In this document: piece by piece, positions 38,795 to 46,819 of the stretch | How positions within the stretch are numbered: position 1 is the stretch's first letter | Layout: each line of letters begins with the position of its first letter | DNA from: Shewanella pneumatophori | Lineage (GTDB): Bacteria > Pseudomonadota > Gammaproteobacteria > Enterobacterales > Shewanellaceae | Assembly (NCBI RefSeq): GCF_023283895.1 | Contig: NZ_JAKILB010000002.1 | Span: 1 to 64,000, forward strand | DNA: 64,000 nucleotides | Direction of reading: 5' to 3' | Translations under genes and position numbers: made by a program | The notes under the pieces: generated by a model | What the model was told of the DNA's origin: nothing | The model's database searches: none | The model's input: only the letters and a program-made list of their open reading frames with translations

Positions 38795-40120
38795 TTAGAA
38801 CAATAGCGTTACTTTTAAGCCGGGAAGGCTTTGACTGTGTTCAAACTTAAGTTCGATTTTGTACTGCTCGGCAATGTCTTTCACAATCGATAAGCCTAAA
38901 CCATGCCCCATAGTCGCCTCATCTAGGCGTTTCCCCCTGTGAGTTAGCATCGCCAATTGCTCTGTTTCAACACCGGGGCCATCATCTTCGATACTTAGCT
39001 TTAGCTGCTGCTCATGCTGGCTAATACATACGCGTATTTCAGAGCTTGCCCACTTATAAGCGTTATCAAGTAAGTTACCTAGTAGCTCCATACCGTCTTC
39101 ACGATGCATCGGCAGGCGAGTGATGCCACTAGGAATATCAAAGCGGCAGTGAATTGATTTAGTGCGATGCACCTTGTTGAGTGTTTGCGATAAGTCTTCG
39201 ATATCCTTTGGCAACTGCATTTGTGCAGCTGGCAGCATATCGCCTGTTATGCGTGCCGCAGCGAGTTTGCGCTCAATCATCTTATGTACTAAATCGAGCT
39301 GTTTTTGCAGTGCTTCTGCTGACTCAGGTTCTTTTAAGTAAAGCGCTTCAACTTGTTGCTGCATCACTGCCAATGGTGTTTTAAGGCCGTGACTTAAATT
39401 ACCCAAGTTATTACGACTACGCTCAATTTGTTTACTTGAGTAGGTGAGTAACTCATTGTAATTTTTAGCCAGCGGCTGCAATTCAAGTGGAATAGAGTTT
39501 AAATCGAATGATGAAATCTCGCCTTCACGCAGTTTCGCCAAGGTATCCTTCATTTGATTTACGGGCTTAAACGATTGCCGTAAGACTAAGAAAATCCCCA
39601 TAATCATGGCGAGTAACATGGCCAGATTAACCAGAAACTTAGTACCGTAAACTTCAGTAAATACTTTACGGCCAATACTTAAGTCTTGAGCAACGGTTAA
39701 TGTGGCGCTAAGGCCTGAGGTCTCAGATTTAAGGCCAATCGATAATAATTGAATATCGTGATTTTGCGGGCCTTTAGTTTGCCAAGCGCGCGTTTCGCCT
39801 TTTTCTAAATCGACAACTTCAAGGCGTTGATCCCACAGTGAGCGTGATCTTAGCTCTTGCTCCGGTAGGTCTAGTTGATAGTAACGGCCTGAATAAACTG
39901 GGCGATAGAAGCTAGAGAGCTGATTTTCATCAATTCTGAATGTGCCATCATCTAAATGGGTGGCGAGCAGGACTTGCTGTAAGTCTTCTTGAAGCCTGGC
40001 AATAATTGAGTCGTGAAACGCTTGGCGTAACATTGATTCGAAAAAGATAATGCCGATAGCGGTAGAGATCACTACTAAGCCTGTTAACCACAGGCTTAGC
40101 TTGGTGCGGATGGATATCAT
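38795..40120 (-). CDS. PhoQ-like sensor histidine kinase
   Basis: A 441-residue inner-membrane sensor: membrane helix about 9-28, periplasmic sensing loop (about 29-160), second helix 162-181, HAMP-like linker, HisKA with phospho-acceptor His244 in NLSHGLKTPL, then HATPase_c with NLLDNAYKW (N box), DDGPGV (G1) and GHGLGLSIV (G2). The response regulator start overlaps this gene by 4 bases. Overall architecture and order resemble PhoPQ, but whether it senses Mg2+ or peptides is not established. Gene symbol withheld. Confidence 0.88.
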   Translation of the reverse strand: MISIRTKLSLWLTGLVVISTAIGIIFFESMLRQAFHDSIIARLQEDLQQVLLATHLDDGTFRIDENQLSSFYRPVYSGRYYQLDLPEQELRSRSLWDQRLEVVDLEKGETRAWQTKGPQNHDIQLLSIGLKSETSGLSATLTVAQDLSIGRKVFTEVYGTKFLVNLAMLLAMIMGIFLVLRQSFKPVNQMKDTLAKLREGEISSFDLNSIPLELQPLAKNYNELLTYSSKQIERSRNNLGNLSHGLKTPLAVMQQQVEALYLKEPESAEALQKQLDLVHKMIERKLAAARITGDMLPAAQMQLPKDIEDLSQTLNKVHRTKSIHCRFDIPSGITRLPMHREDGMELLGNLLDNAYKWASSEIRVCISQHEQQLKLSIEDDGPGVETEQLAMLTHRGKRLDEATMGHGLGLSIVKDIAEQYKIELKFEHSQSLPGLKVTLLF

Positions 40121-40791
40121 TGTGCTAAACCGTGAAAGATATATCCTTGTCCGCGGCGAGTTTCAATGGCTGTTTTACCAAGCTTTTTACGCAGATGAGT
40201 CACGTAAACTTCGACGACATTACTCTCTTTTTCATCATCAAACTGGTATAGCTTATCGGTAAGCTGGGCTTTTGATAATAGTTTTTTAGGCGACATTAAG
40301 AAGATTTTGAGTAATCTAAATTCCATCGCAGTGAGTTCAAATGTTTGTTCGCCAACGGTAACAGATTGCTGGCTTTCATCGAGTGCAACACCGGCATAAG
40401 TTAACTGCTTATTAGGCGTGTTAGCTTTACCGTGGGCGCGCTGAATAAGCGCTTGAATGCGTACGAGTAGCTCTTGAGTGTGGAATGGCTTACCTAGATA
40501 ATCATCTGCACCTGAGTTAAAACCTTCGACCTTTTCATGCCATTGGCTGCGGGCGGTTAGCATGATGACTGGCGTATGGATACCTTGCTCACGCCACTTT
40601 TCTAGCAACTCTAAGCCGTTACCGTCAGGCAGGCCAATATCTAAGATAACGCAATCATAATTGGTTTCTTTAATGAGGTAATCAGCTTCGCTGACCTTGT
40701 CAGTCGTATCAGTAACATAACCGGCTTGCTTAAGCTGTTTAACGAGTTCTTCGACTAATAAAGTGTTGTCTTCAACAAGAAGTAATTTCAT
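40117..40791 (-). CDS. OmpR-family response regulator, PhoP-like
   Basis: The 224 residues comprise a receiver domain (1-115) with phospho-acceptor Asp51 in VILDIGLPDG and Lys in the GKPF loop, and a winged-helix DNA-binding domain (about 128-222) with VYVTHLRKKLG and TRRGQGYIF. It is co-transcribed with the kinase. A PepSY-like gene lies immediately upstream in the same direction, a common arrangement for targets of such systems. Confidence 0.93.
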   Translation of the reverse strand: MKLLLVEDNTLLVEELVKQLKQAGYVTDTTDKVSEADYLIKETNYDCVILDIGLPDGNGLELLEKWREQGIHTPVIMLTARSQWHEKVEGFNSGADDYLGKPFHTQELLVRIQALIQRAHGKANTPNKQLTYAGVALDESQQSVTVGEQTFELTAMEFRLLKIFLMSPKKLLSKAQLTDKLYQFDDEKESNVVEVYVTHLRKKLGKTAIETRRGQGYIFHGLAQ

Positions 40792-40901
40792 AGAATGCTC
40801 TCAATGTTGCTGTGTAAACTGACTGGCGATTTACATCATAAATTCATGTTAACTCAAAAATGGCTTTGCGGTGCAACTAGATTTGATTTTTAACGTTATT
40901 A

Positions 40902-41237
40902 TTACAGCGTTTCGGGATTACAGCTGGCCGGGAGTCGAGTAGGTTGGGCAAGTTGCCCTGTGCTGGCGTCAAGTAATAGCTCCACTAGCAGGCCACTATT
41001 AGTGCGGATCTGGATCTCGTAGCGCCAGTCGCCTTGGTCTTGATATAAATGAGCGTCAATTAGCTTGCCATGACACATAGCTTGAATGCTTGTCAGGGTT
41101 ACATCGAGAGATAGAATTTTACCGCTACTTACTAAGCTTTGGGCTTCGTAATGCTGAATTTCAATTTTTTGATTAGCAAATGCTGTAGGCAGGTGTAGCA
41201 TCGCAGTCAAAAGGCATAAGTAAAATGCTATTTTCAC
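40902..41237 (-). CDS. Small periplasmic PepSY-like protein
   Basis: The 111-residue protein has a signal peptide (about 1-21, ending AFA) and a PepSY-type fold region with ISL.. replaced by IQHYEAQSLVSSGKILSLDVTLT and DWRYEIQIRTNSGLLVELLLDASTG. PepSY proteins are often encoded next to envelope two-component systems and may be feedback targets. Start codon is minus-strand ATG at 41237. Confidence 0.75.
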   Translation of the reverse strand: MKIAFYLCLLTAMLHLPTAFANQKIEIQHYEAQSLVSSGKILSLDVTLTSIQAMCHGKLIDAHLYQDQGDWRYEIQIRTNSGLLVELLLDASTGQLAQPTRLPASCNPETL

Positions 41238-41251
41238 GCTGAACTCCTAAT

Positions 41252-41283
41252 AAAAAAAATGGCCTGAGATAATCTCAGGCCAC
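41252..41283 (-). terminator. Terminator after crp (minus strand)
   Basis: A perfect 11-bp stem TGGCCTGAGAT/ATCTCAGGCCA with an eight-T run in the direction of crp transcription. Confidence 0.92.
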
Positions 41284-41320
41284 TTTATAGAAGCTGTCTT
41301 AAACCGAGCTTAATACTGGC

Positions 41321-41956
41321 TTATCGGGTTCCGTAAACTACAATTGTTTTACCGTGAGCTTGAATAAGATTTTGTTCTTCAAGCATTTTTAAGATACGGC
41401 CAACTGTTTCACGAGAACAACCAACGATTTGGCCAATCTCTTGACGAGTGATCTTGATTTGCATGCCATCTGGATGTGTCATCGCATCTGGTTGCTTAGC
41501 AAGGTGAAGCAATGTTTGTGCAATTCTTCCAGCAACGTCTAGGAAGGCTAGGTCGCCCACTTTTTGACTTGTGCTGTGCAGACGGTACGCCATCTGAGAA
41601 GAAAGCTTCATCAGAATTTCAGGGTTTACTTGGATTAGCTGCTTGAACTTCTTGTAAGAAATTTCTGCAATTTCACAAGCTTGTTTAGCACGAACCCACG
41701 CAGTACGTTCAGCTTGTTCTTCGAACAGGCCAAGCTCACCAATAAAGTCGCCTTGGTTAAGGTAAGAAAGAATCATCTCTTTACCTTCTTCGTCTTTAAT
41801 CAAGACTGCTACAGAGCCTTTAACGATGTAGTAAAGGGTATCTGAATCTTCACCAGCGTGGATCAAAGTACTTTTGGCTGGATATTTATGAATGTGACAG
41901 TGTGATAAAAACCATTCCAAAGTCGGATCTGGTTTTGGCTTTCCAATCAGAGCCAT
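41321..41956 (-). CDS. crp: cAMP receptor protein Crp
   Basis: Crp is the cAMP-dependent global regulator. In Shewanella it also controls anaerobic respiration genes. The 211-residue protein starts [20 protein letters not shown] and has the cyclic-nucleotide pocket [20 protein letters not shown] and the C-terminal recognition helix [10 protein letters not shown] in an HTH. GAGGA precedes the ATG on the minus strand. In E. coli crp lies close to prkB and yheT, as here. Confidence 0.96.
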   Translation of the reverse strand: MALIGKPKPDPTLEWFLSHCHIHKYPAKSTLIHAGEDSDTLYYIVKGSVAVLIKDEEGKEMILSYLNQGDFIGELGLFEEQAERTAWVRAKQACEIAEISYKKFKQLIQVNPEILMKLSSQMAYRLHSTSQKVGDLAFLDVAGRIAQTLLHLAKQPDAMTHPDGMQIKITRQEIGQIVGCSRETVGRILKMLEEQNLIQAHGKTIVVYGTR

Positions 41957-42406
41957 GCCTATGTTCCTCGGCTGATTTACATTAAAAGTAAGAATATGCT
42001 AATTAAGTATCTTACGTCAATTAAGCTATTAAAACCTTGATAAGAGTCTTACTTTCGTTCGACTCAAGTCTAAAGGCGAATAACCATTTATATAGTGTAT
42101 TCTGATACATTAGTGATATAAGTCAACTGAATCCGCCACTAAGGGTCATTGTTGCACTCACAATTAGGCGTGTATCACATCTTGTTTAAAGTGCTGTTAG
42201 TTTTGGTGATTACAGCAGCTTAATTATACGTGCATTAAATATGCAGAAATTTGAAGTTAGTCAATAATAATGATTCTCATTAGCGAAGGCGAGTGATTTA
42301 CACTCGACATTTTGAGTGTTTTCTGGCTAACTTGGGTAAAACTAAAATAATACGTGAAGTAGCCGTACCCTAGATTTGAGTTACTTTTGAGTACTTGGAG
42401 GCAGTT
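41957..42406. other. Intergenic region between divergent crp and the Sel1 gene
   Basis: This 450-base stretch holds no gene. A Fur-box-like site is at 42266-42284. A weak GTGTATCACA at about 42168-42178 half-resembles a Crp site and could allow crp autoregulation, but only one half fits. The ribosome site for crp is on the minus strand near 41968. Confidence 0.5.
42266..42284 (+). promoter_or_regulatory. Fur-box-like site
   Basis: The 19 bases AATAATGATTCTCATTAGC match the E. coli Fur consensus at 15 of 19 positions by my alignment, with the core AATGATtCTCATT strongly typical. It lies 123 bases before the Sel1 gene start and 310 bases from crp in the other direction. The Sel1 gene is the likelier target. 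Confidence 0.7.
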
Positions 42407-43189
42407 GTGAGTAATAGACCTTGGATTTTAAATACTGTAGTGGTCTTTTGTTTGGCATTTAGCCAAGCTGCTAGCGCGTTTTCGATTCCACAGCCAAAAG
42501 GTGCTGAAGAAGCGAGCCGCTCTGCTCATATTCAACTTAAAGCTGCGCAGGGTGATGCAGATGCTCAATATTTACTAGGCCTTATGTATCTATCAGGTCG
42601 TTATATTGAACAAAATCGAGAGCTTGGCGCAAAATGGGTAACTGCAGCTGCGAGTGCTGGGCATGTTAAAGCGCAGCAAACAATGGCTGACTTATCGTTT
42701 GAAGGTAGCCTGATTGAGCGTAATTTATCAACTGCAGAGCAATGGTATAGCGAGCTTAGCAAGCAAGGTCATAAGTGGGCTAATTTCAGACTTGGCTTTA
42801 TTTACGCTGCGGGTGGAGAAGGTGTCGAGCGTAATTGCGGTAAAGCCGTTGAGCAATTTAATGCTGTAGGTGATGAAGTTTCATTAGGGAACGTAGCCTG
42901 GATTCTAGCGACTTGTCCTGAAGCGCAATACCGTAACGGTGATAAAGCATTAGAGTTGTCTTTAACTTTGCTTGAAAGTGATAAGCAAGATCCAACTAAC
43001 TTAGATAACCTAGCAGCTGCCTATGCTGAAATTGGCAACTTCGATGCCGCAATATCGACCCAGCTAAAAGCGATTAAAGCGTTAAAGCTAAGTGCAGATA
43101 AAAGTAAATCAGCTGAATTTAAACAGCGTTTAAAAAGGTATCAGAACTCAGAACCTTATCGTGAAATTTTGCCATTAGCGCCTAACTAG
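42407..43189 (+). CDS. Sel1-like repeat protein, secreted
   Basis: The 260-residue protein has a signal peptide (about 1-25, ending ASA) and Sel1-like helical repeats in which AA.GDADAQYLLGLMYLSG, AASAGHVKAQQTMADLSFEG and SKQGHKWANFRLGFIYAAG are three successive units (about 47-155), followed by a TPR-like tail. Sel1 proteins scaffold protein complexes. The GTG start at 42407 follows GGAGG by 5 bases. An in-frame TTG at 42395 lies next to it but lacks such spacing. A Fur box upstream suggests iron-responsive control. Confidence 0.8.
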   Translation: MSNRPWILNTVVVFCLAFSQAASAFSIPQPKGAEEASRSAHIQLKAAQGDADAQYLLGLMYLSGRYIEQNRELGAKWVTAAASAGHVKAQQTMADLSFEGSLIERNLSTAEQWYSELSKQGHKWANFRLGFIYAAGGEGVERNCGKAVEQFNAVGDEVSLGNVAWILATCPEAQYRNGDKALELSLTLLESDKQDPTNLDNLAAAYAEIGNFDAAISTQLKAIKALKLSADKSKSAEFKQRLKRYQNSEPYREILPLAPN

Positions 43190-43254
43190 TTTTATTAAAC
43201 AAACTTGATGGCTAATAGCGCTCGCAATCTAAAGAGCGATTAGCATCACAGAAC

Positions 43255-43284
43255 AAAGCTCCTCATACGTAGGGGCTTTTTTTA
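43255..43284 (+). terminator. Terminator after the Sel1 gene
   Basis: AAAGCTCCT/AGGGGCTTT stem (one G-T pair) with a short loop and T run, about 65 bases after the stop. A bulged 11-bp stem at 43211-43244 precedes it without a T run. Confidence 0.8.
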
Positions 43285-43394
43285 TGTCTAGCCCGCTAGA
43301 CAGTTCTAAGATAGAGCTCATTTAGAAGGTGTGTGATTGTTAAGGTTAACGAGGTATATAGCGGGCGTGAACGCTTAAAAGAATAGAAAATTAA

Positions 43395-43690
43395 GCATGG
43401 ATGTGGAATTCACTTTATTGCTTTTTACACGTAGATTAGGTCAGTTAGCAATCCCAAGGAAACAAACAGATCAAGCGTGGATGTGGAATTCACTTTATTG
43501 CTTTTTAAACGTAGATCAGGTCAGCTAGCAATCCCAAGGAAACAAACAGAGCAAGCGTGGATGCGGAATTCACTTTTGGGAATGCAGTGATTTAGTCAGT
43601 AAGATAGACAAACAGCGTGATGTTGCAGTTTTTATGATTAGGTCAGCTAGCAATCCCAAGGAAACAAACAGATCAAGATGGGGGAATTCA
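43395..43690. repeat. 80-bp direct tandem repeat, three to four units
   Basis: ATGTGGAATTCACTT starts at 43401 and 43481 and ATGCGGAATTCACTT at 43561, exactly 80 bases apart. The blocks TAGCAATCCCAAGGAAACA recur in each unit. The first two units are nearly identical. The third has a roughly 35-base insertion after GGAATTCACTT, and a truncated fourth begins near 43678. No open frame runs through it. It lies between the Sel1 gene and the 3' end of prkB. Confidence 0.9.
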
Positions 43691-43797
43691 CTCCCAAGGG
43701 AATGCTAACTTATCGTTCTTTCGCCTGAAATCCCGATGACTGAAGTCTACCTATATAGGCTTAAACTAATCTTAAGCTAGGCTAAATTAACCCTGTT

Positions 43798-44685
43798 TTA
43801 TTCATTTTCTGGTGAAAGCAGCTGAATACGTTTATCCATCAAGTCTTTTACCAAAGGCGTTAAAATTAATTCCATTGCTAATGACATCTTGCCGCCCGGC
43901 ACCACCATGGTATTCACTCGAGACATAAACGAGCCTTGGATCATGCTGAGGTAATACGGAAAGTCGACATTGTTGATGCCACGAAAGCGAATGACCACAA
44001 AGCTTTCATCTAAACTGGGGATACTTTTAGCACTGAAAGGGTTAGAGGTATCTACTGTGGGTACACGCTGAAAGTTGATGTGAGTGCGTGAGAACTGCGG
44101 CGTCATATGGTTGATATAGTCGTCCATACTTCGCACAATTGAATCCATCACTTTTTCACGGCTATGGCCACGCTCTGAAGTGTCACGAATAATCTTCTGG
44201 ATCCACTCTAGGTTTACAATTGGTACCATGCCAATAAGCAAGTCGACATGTTGAGCCACGTTGCAGTCATCAGTGACTACGCCGCCATGCAAGCCTTCAT
44301 AATAAAGCATGTCGGTGTTTTCAGGTAATGGATGCCACTGAGTAAAAGTGCCCGGCATTTGGTTAAATGGCACCGCTTCATCAAACGTGTGTAAATAGGC
44401 GCGGGTTTCCCCTTGGCCGGTATTACCATAATCACTAAAGCACTGTTCGAGACGGTTAAAGTCATTCGCTTCTGGGCCAAAATAACTGATGTTACGATTC
44501 TCAGTCTTTTCCTTACGGATCATCACAGCCATTTCAGGGCGGGTATAGTGGTGAAAGCTATCACCTTCAACGATTGCAGCGTTGATACCAAGCTGTCTGA
44601 AAATATGGTTGAATGCAGTCGTTGTCGTGGTTGTGCCCGCTCCAGAGGAGCCAGTGACTGCAATAATCGGATGTTTCGCTGACAT
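43798..44685 (-). CDS. prkB: Phosphoribulokinase-family protein
   Basis: A P-loop kinase of the phosphoribulokinase/uridine kinase family, 295 residues. The P-loop is GSSGAGTTT at 12-20, then GDSFHHY and the YYEGLHGGVV segment. Despite the name, enteric PrkB is not linked to a Calvin cycle, no RuBisCO gene is present here, and its substrate is unknown. ATG 44685 is chosen over a GTG at 44715 because MSAKHPIIAVTG places the start right before the first strand. Follows yheU. Confidence 0.9.
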   Translation of the reverse strand: MSAKHPIIAVTGSSGAGTTTTTTAFNHIFRQLGINAAIVEGDSFHHYTRPEMAVMIRKEKTENRNISYFGPEANDFNRLEQCFSDYGNTGQGETRAYLHTFDEAVPFNQMPGTFTQWHPLPENTDMLYYEGLHGGVVTDDCNVAQHVDLLIGMVPIVNLEWIQKIIRDTSERGHSREKVMDSIVRSMDDYINHMTPQFSRTHINFQRVPTVDTSNPFSAKSIPSLDESFVVIRFRGINNVDFPYYLSMIQGSFMSRVNTMVVPGGKMSLAMELILTPLVKDLMDKRIQLLSPENE

Positions 44686-44844
44686 GTATTTACCCAAAAG
44701 ATAGTTAACTATCACCTGTACACAGGTCTGTTAATGACGCATTAAAGTGATTCAGGTAAGAAGCGTGTGCTAATAATGTTCATTTATACGGCTTCACTCG
44801 GCTTAGGTCAATCTGCGCCTAAGCCAAGAGCTGCTTTATATCGA

Positions 44845-45105
44845 TTACCATTGGTCCTGCTGATATTCTTGAATAACAATATCTTCTTTACGTCGAATAC
44901 CAATCGACTCATCTTCCTCGCTGAACTCAACCACTAAAATACCCTGCTTTAGCGCGGCTTTACATTGCAAAATAGCACGTTCCATACTGTGCTCGCCTTC
45001 ACCAGAAAAGCTGCCATCTTCTACTTGGCTAATAAGGTACTCTTTAATAAGGTTGTCAAACGTGTCACTAGGGAGCTGCGCAAGCGACTCATAGGGGACT
45101 AACAT
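44845..45105 (-). CDS. yheU: UPF0270 family protein YheU
   Basis: A 86-residue conserved protein with MLVPYESLAQLPSDTFDNL and LIKEYLISQVEDGSF stretches as in E. coli YheU (72 residues), and a longer C-terminal half. No function is known. It overlaps the end of yheT by 7 bases and is followed by prkB, the same order as in E. coli. Confidence 0.88.
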   Translation of the reverse strand: MLVPYESLAQLPSDTFDNLIKEYLISQVEDGSFSGEGEHSMERAILQCKAALKQGILVVEFSEEDESIGIRRKEDIVIQEYQQDQW

Positions 45106-46079
45106 ACTGGTGCTTCCAATGAAGTTAAAAAAGATAAAATACGTTGCTCTAGATAATACTTAGGTCGCCATGGACTGCCGCCATTAATAAAACCTACATG
45201 GCCACCATTCTCATGAAGTTCGTATTGTACATGCTCTGAGAGCTGGTCTCGAGCAGGGATAACCGCAGGAGTCATAAAGGGATCATCTTTGGCGTGGATC
45301 ACCAGTGTTGGTTTAGCTATGCGACTTAGGTAAGGCATGCCACTGGCGCGAGTGTAATAATCATCCACACCACTAAAGCCGTGCAGTGGTGCAGTGACTT
45401 TGTCATCAAACGCATAAAAGGTTGTCAGGCCGTCAATATCGCCATGATTTATTGGCATTAATGGCTGTAAATCAGGTTTAGCGACTTTGCCGCGCATTTT
45501 TTGCTGCAGCTGCTTAATCAAATAGCTTTGATAGACCTTCGAAAAGCCTTTTTCAAGACGATTTGCACAAGAGCCAAGCTGCAGCGGCGCTGAAATGGCA
45601 ACGGCTTTATCAACTAAGCTCAAATCTTGCTGCTCACCTTGGTATTTAACTAATACATTGCCGCCAAGACTGTAGCCAACAGCGAGCAAACGATTATTAG
45701 GGTATTTAGTTTTTATGTGCTCAAGAGTGGTTTGAAGATCTTGAGTGTCGCCGCTGTGATAACCTCGAGCAAGGCGATTTAACTCACCAGAGCAGCTACG
45801 GTGATGGTGTACAACACTGCATAAACCTAACGCTTTGCTGGCTGCTAAAATCCGCCTGGCATAGTGGGATTCAGCGCTGCCTTCTAAGCCGTGAATAATC
45901 ACCAAAATAGCTTGGTTTGCTTGTGGGCTGCCCTGCCAATCTAGATCAATAAAGTCGCCATCAGCAAGCTCTAAACGCTCACGTTGCAGGACAGGTCTGT
46001 CCACTTTAGTCAGTACTGGAAGAATCGTTTGCACGTGGGGGTTTTTAGCCCACCAAGGTGGTGAAAATTGTTGGCTCAT
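45099..46079 (-). CDS. yheT: Alpha/beta hydrolase YheT
   Basis: A 326-residue hydrolase of the YheT/ABHD group. Motifs are VIIHGLEGSAESHYA (oxyanion region), the GYSLGGN nucleophile elbow (Ser near 142), a late acidic HAKDDPF (Asp near 268) and a GGHVGF His near 297. Substrate unknown. The conserved neighbourhood yheT-yheU-prkB supports the assignment. Confidence 0.93.
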   Translation of the reverse strand: MSQQFSPPWWAKNPHVQTILPVLTKVDRPVLQRERLELADGDFIDLDWQGSPQANQAILVIIHGLEGSAESHYARRILAASKALGLCSVVHHHRSCSGELNRLARGYHSGDTQDLQTTLEHIKTKYPNNRLLAVGYSLGGNVLVKYQGEQQDLSLVDKAVAISAPLQLGSCANRLEKGFSKVYQSYLIKQLQQKMRGKVAKPDLQPLMPINHGDIDGLTTFYAFDDKVTAPLHGFSGVDDYYTRASGMPYLSRIAKPTLVIHAKDDPFMTPAVIPARDQLSEHVQYELHENGGHVGFINGGSPWRPKYYLEQRILSFLTSLEAPVC

Positions 46080-46261
46080 AATAATTGGCTATTGCTGAAA
46101 ATTAAAACGTGTGTTTAATTGTTATTGTCTGCAGAGTGTAACATAGAATGAAATCTTGAATTTTGTTGAGATTGTTTCCAGTTGTAAGTGCCGTAAAAAC
46201 GGTATGATGAGAGACAAGGTTGCGCAGCTCAATCGTGCAACGATAAGCAATAGAGGACGCG

Positions 46262-46777
46262 ATGGAACGACGTACTTTTATCACAACCGCTATAGCGGGA
46301 ACGGCCTGTTTAGCACTGGGAGTAAATTATTACTCTGCAGATGATATTGGCGTGAATAAGGATCTCGATAACAATCATAGGTTGTTGTTGAGTGTGTTAT
46401 TGCCTGTATTTTTAGACGGGGCTCTACCTGATGTCGCCGCACTTAAGCGTGATGCGCTTCATCGAACCTTAGATGCTATTGAGCACACTATCTCCATTCT
46501 CCCACTCGATACCAAAGCAGAGCTTGAGCAGTTATTTGAAATGCTTGAAGGACGTTTAGGTTTGCTGATCTTAACGGGTAGCGTGACTCCATTAATGATG
46601 CGCAATCAATCTGAGCTGGTTGATATGCTACAAAGTTGGCGCACAAGTTATCTTGATCTTATGGTCACAGCCTACCAAGGCTTACGAGAGCTGGTAATGG
46701 CAAGCTACTACTCAAGCCCTGAGCACTGGAGCCGTTTACATTATGCTAAGCCAAGCTTTCTCGAGGACATGAAATAA
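46262..46777 (+). CDS. Small Tat-signal subunit paired with the GMC oxidoreductase
   Basis: A 171-residue protein with a twin-arginine-like N-terminus (MERRTFITTA, hydrophobic to about 24), then a helical domain with no cofactor motif. It resembles the small subunits (gluconate 2-dehydrogenase subunit 3-like) that accompany membrane-associated GMC dehydrogenases. The GMC gene follows 42 bases later. GAGGA precedes the ATG. Confidence 0.75.
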   Translation: MERRTFITTAIAGTACLALGVNYYSADDIGVNKDLDNNHRLLLSVLLPVFLDGALPDVAALKRDALHRTLDAIEHTISILPLDTKAELEQLFEMLEGRLGLLILTGSVTPLMMRNQSELVDMLQSWRTSYLDLMVTAYQGLRELVMASYYSSPEHWSRLHYAKPSFLEDMK

Positions 46778-46819
46778 TGCATATCAGAGCAAACGAGATG
46801 AGCAATAAGGCAATCGACT

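Noticed and set aside
42166..42185. Crp-binding site for crp autoregulation
   Set aside because: Only one half (TCACA) of the palindrome fits; too weak to annotate.
43395..43690. Possible CRISPR array
   Set aside because: Units are contiguous 80-bp duplications; there are no short identical repeats separated by unique spacers and no cas genes in the window.
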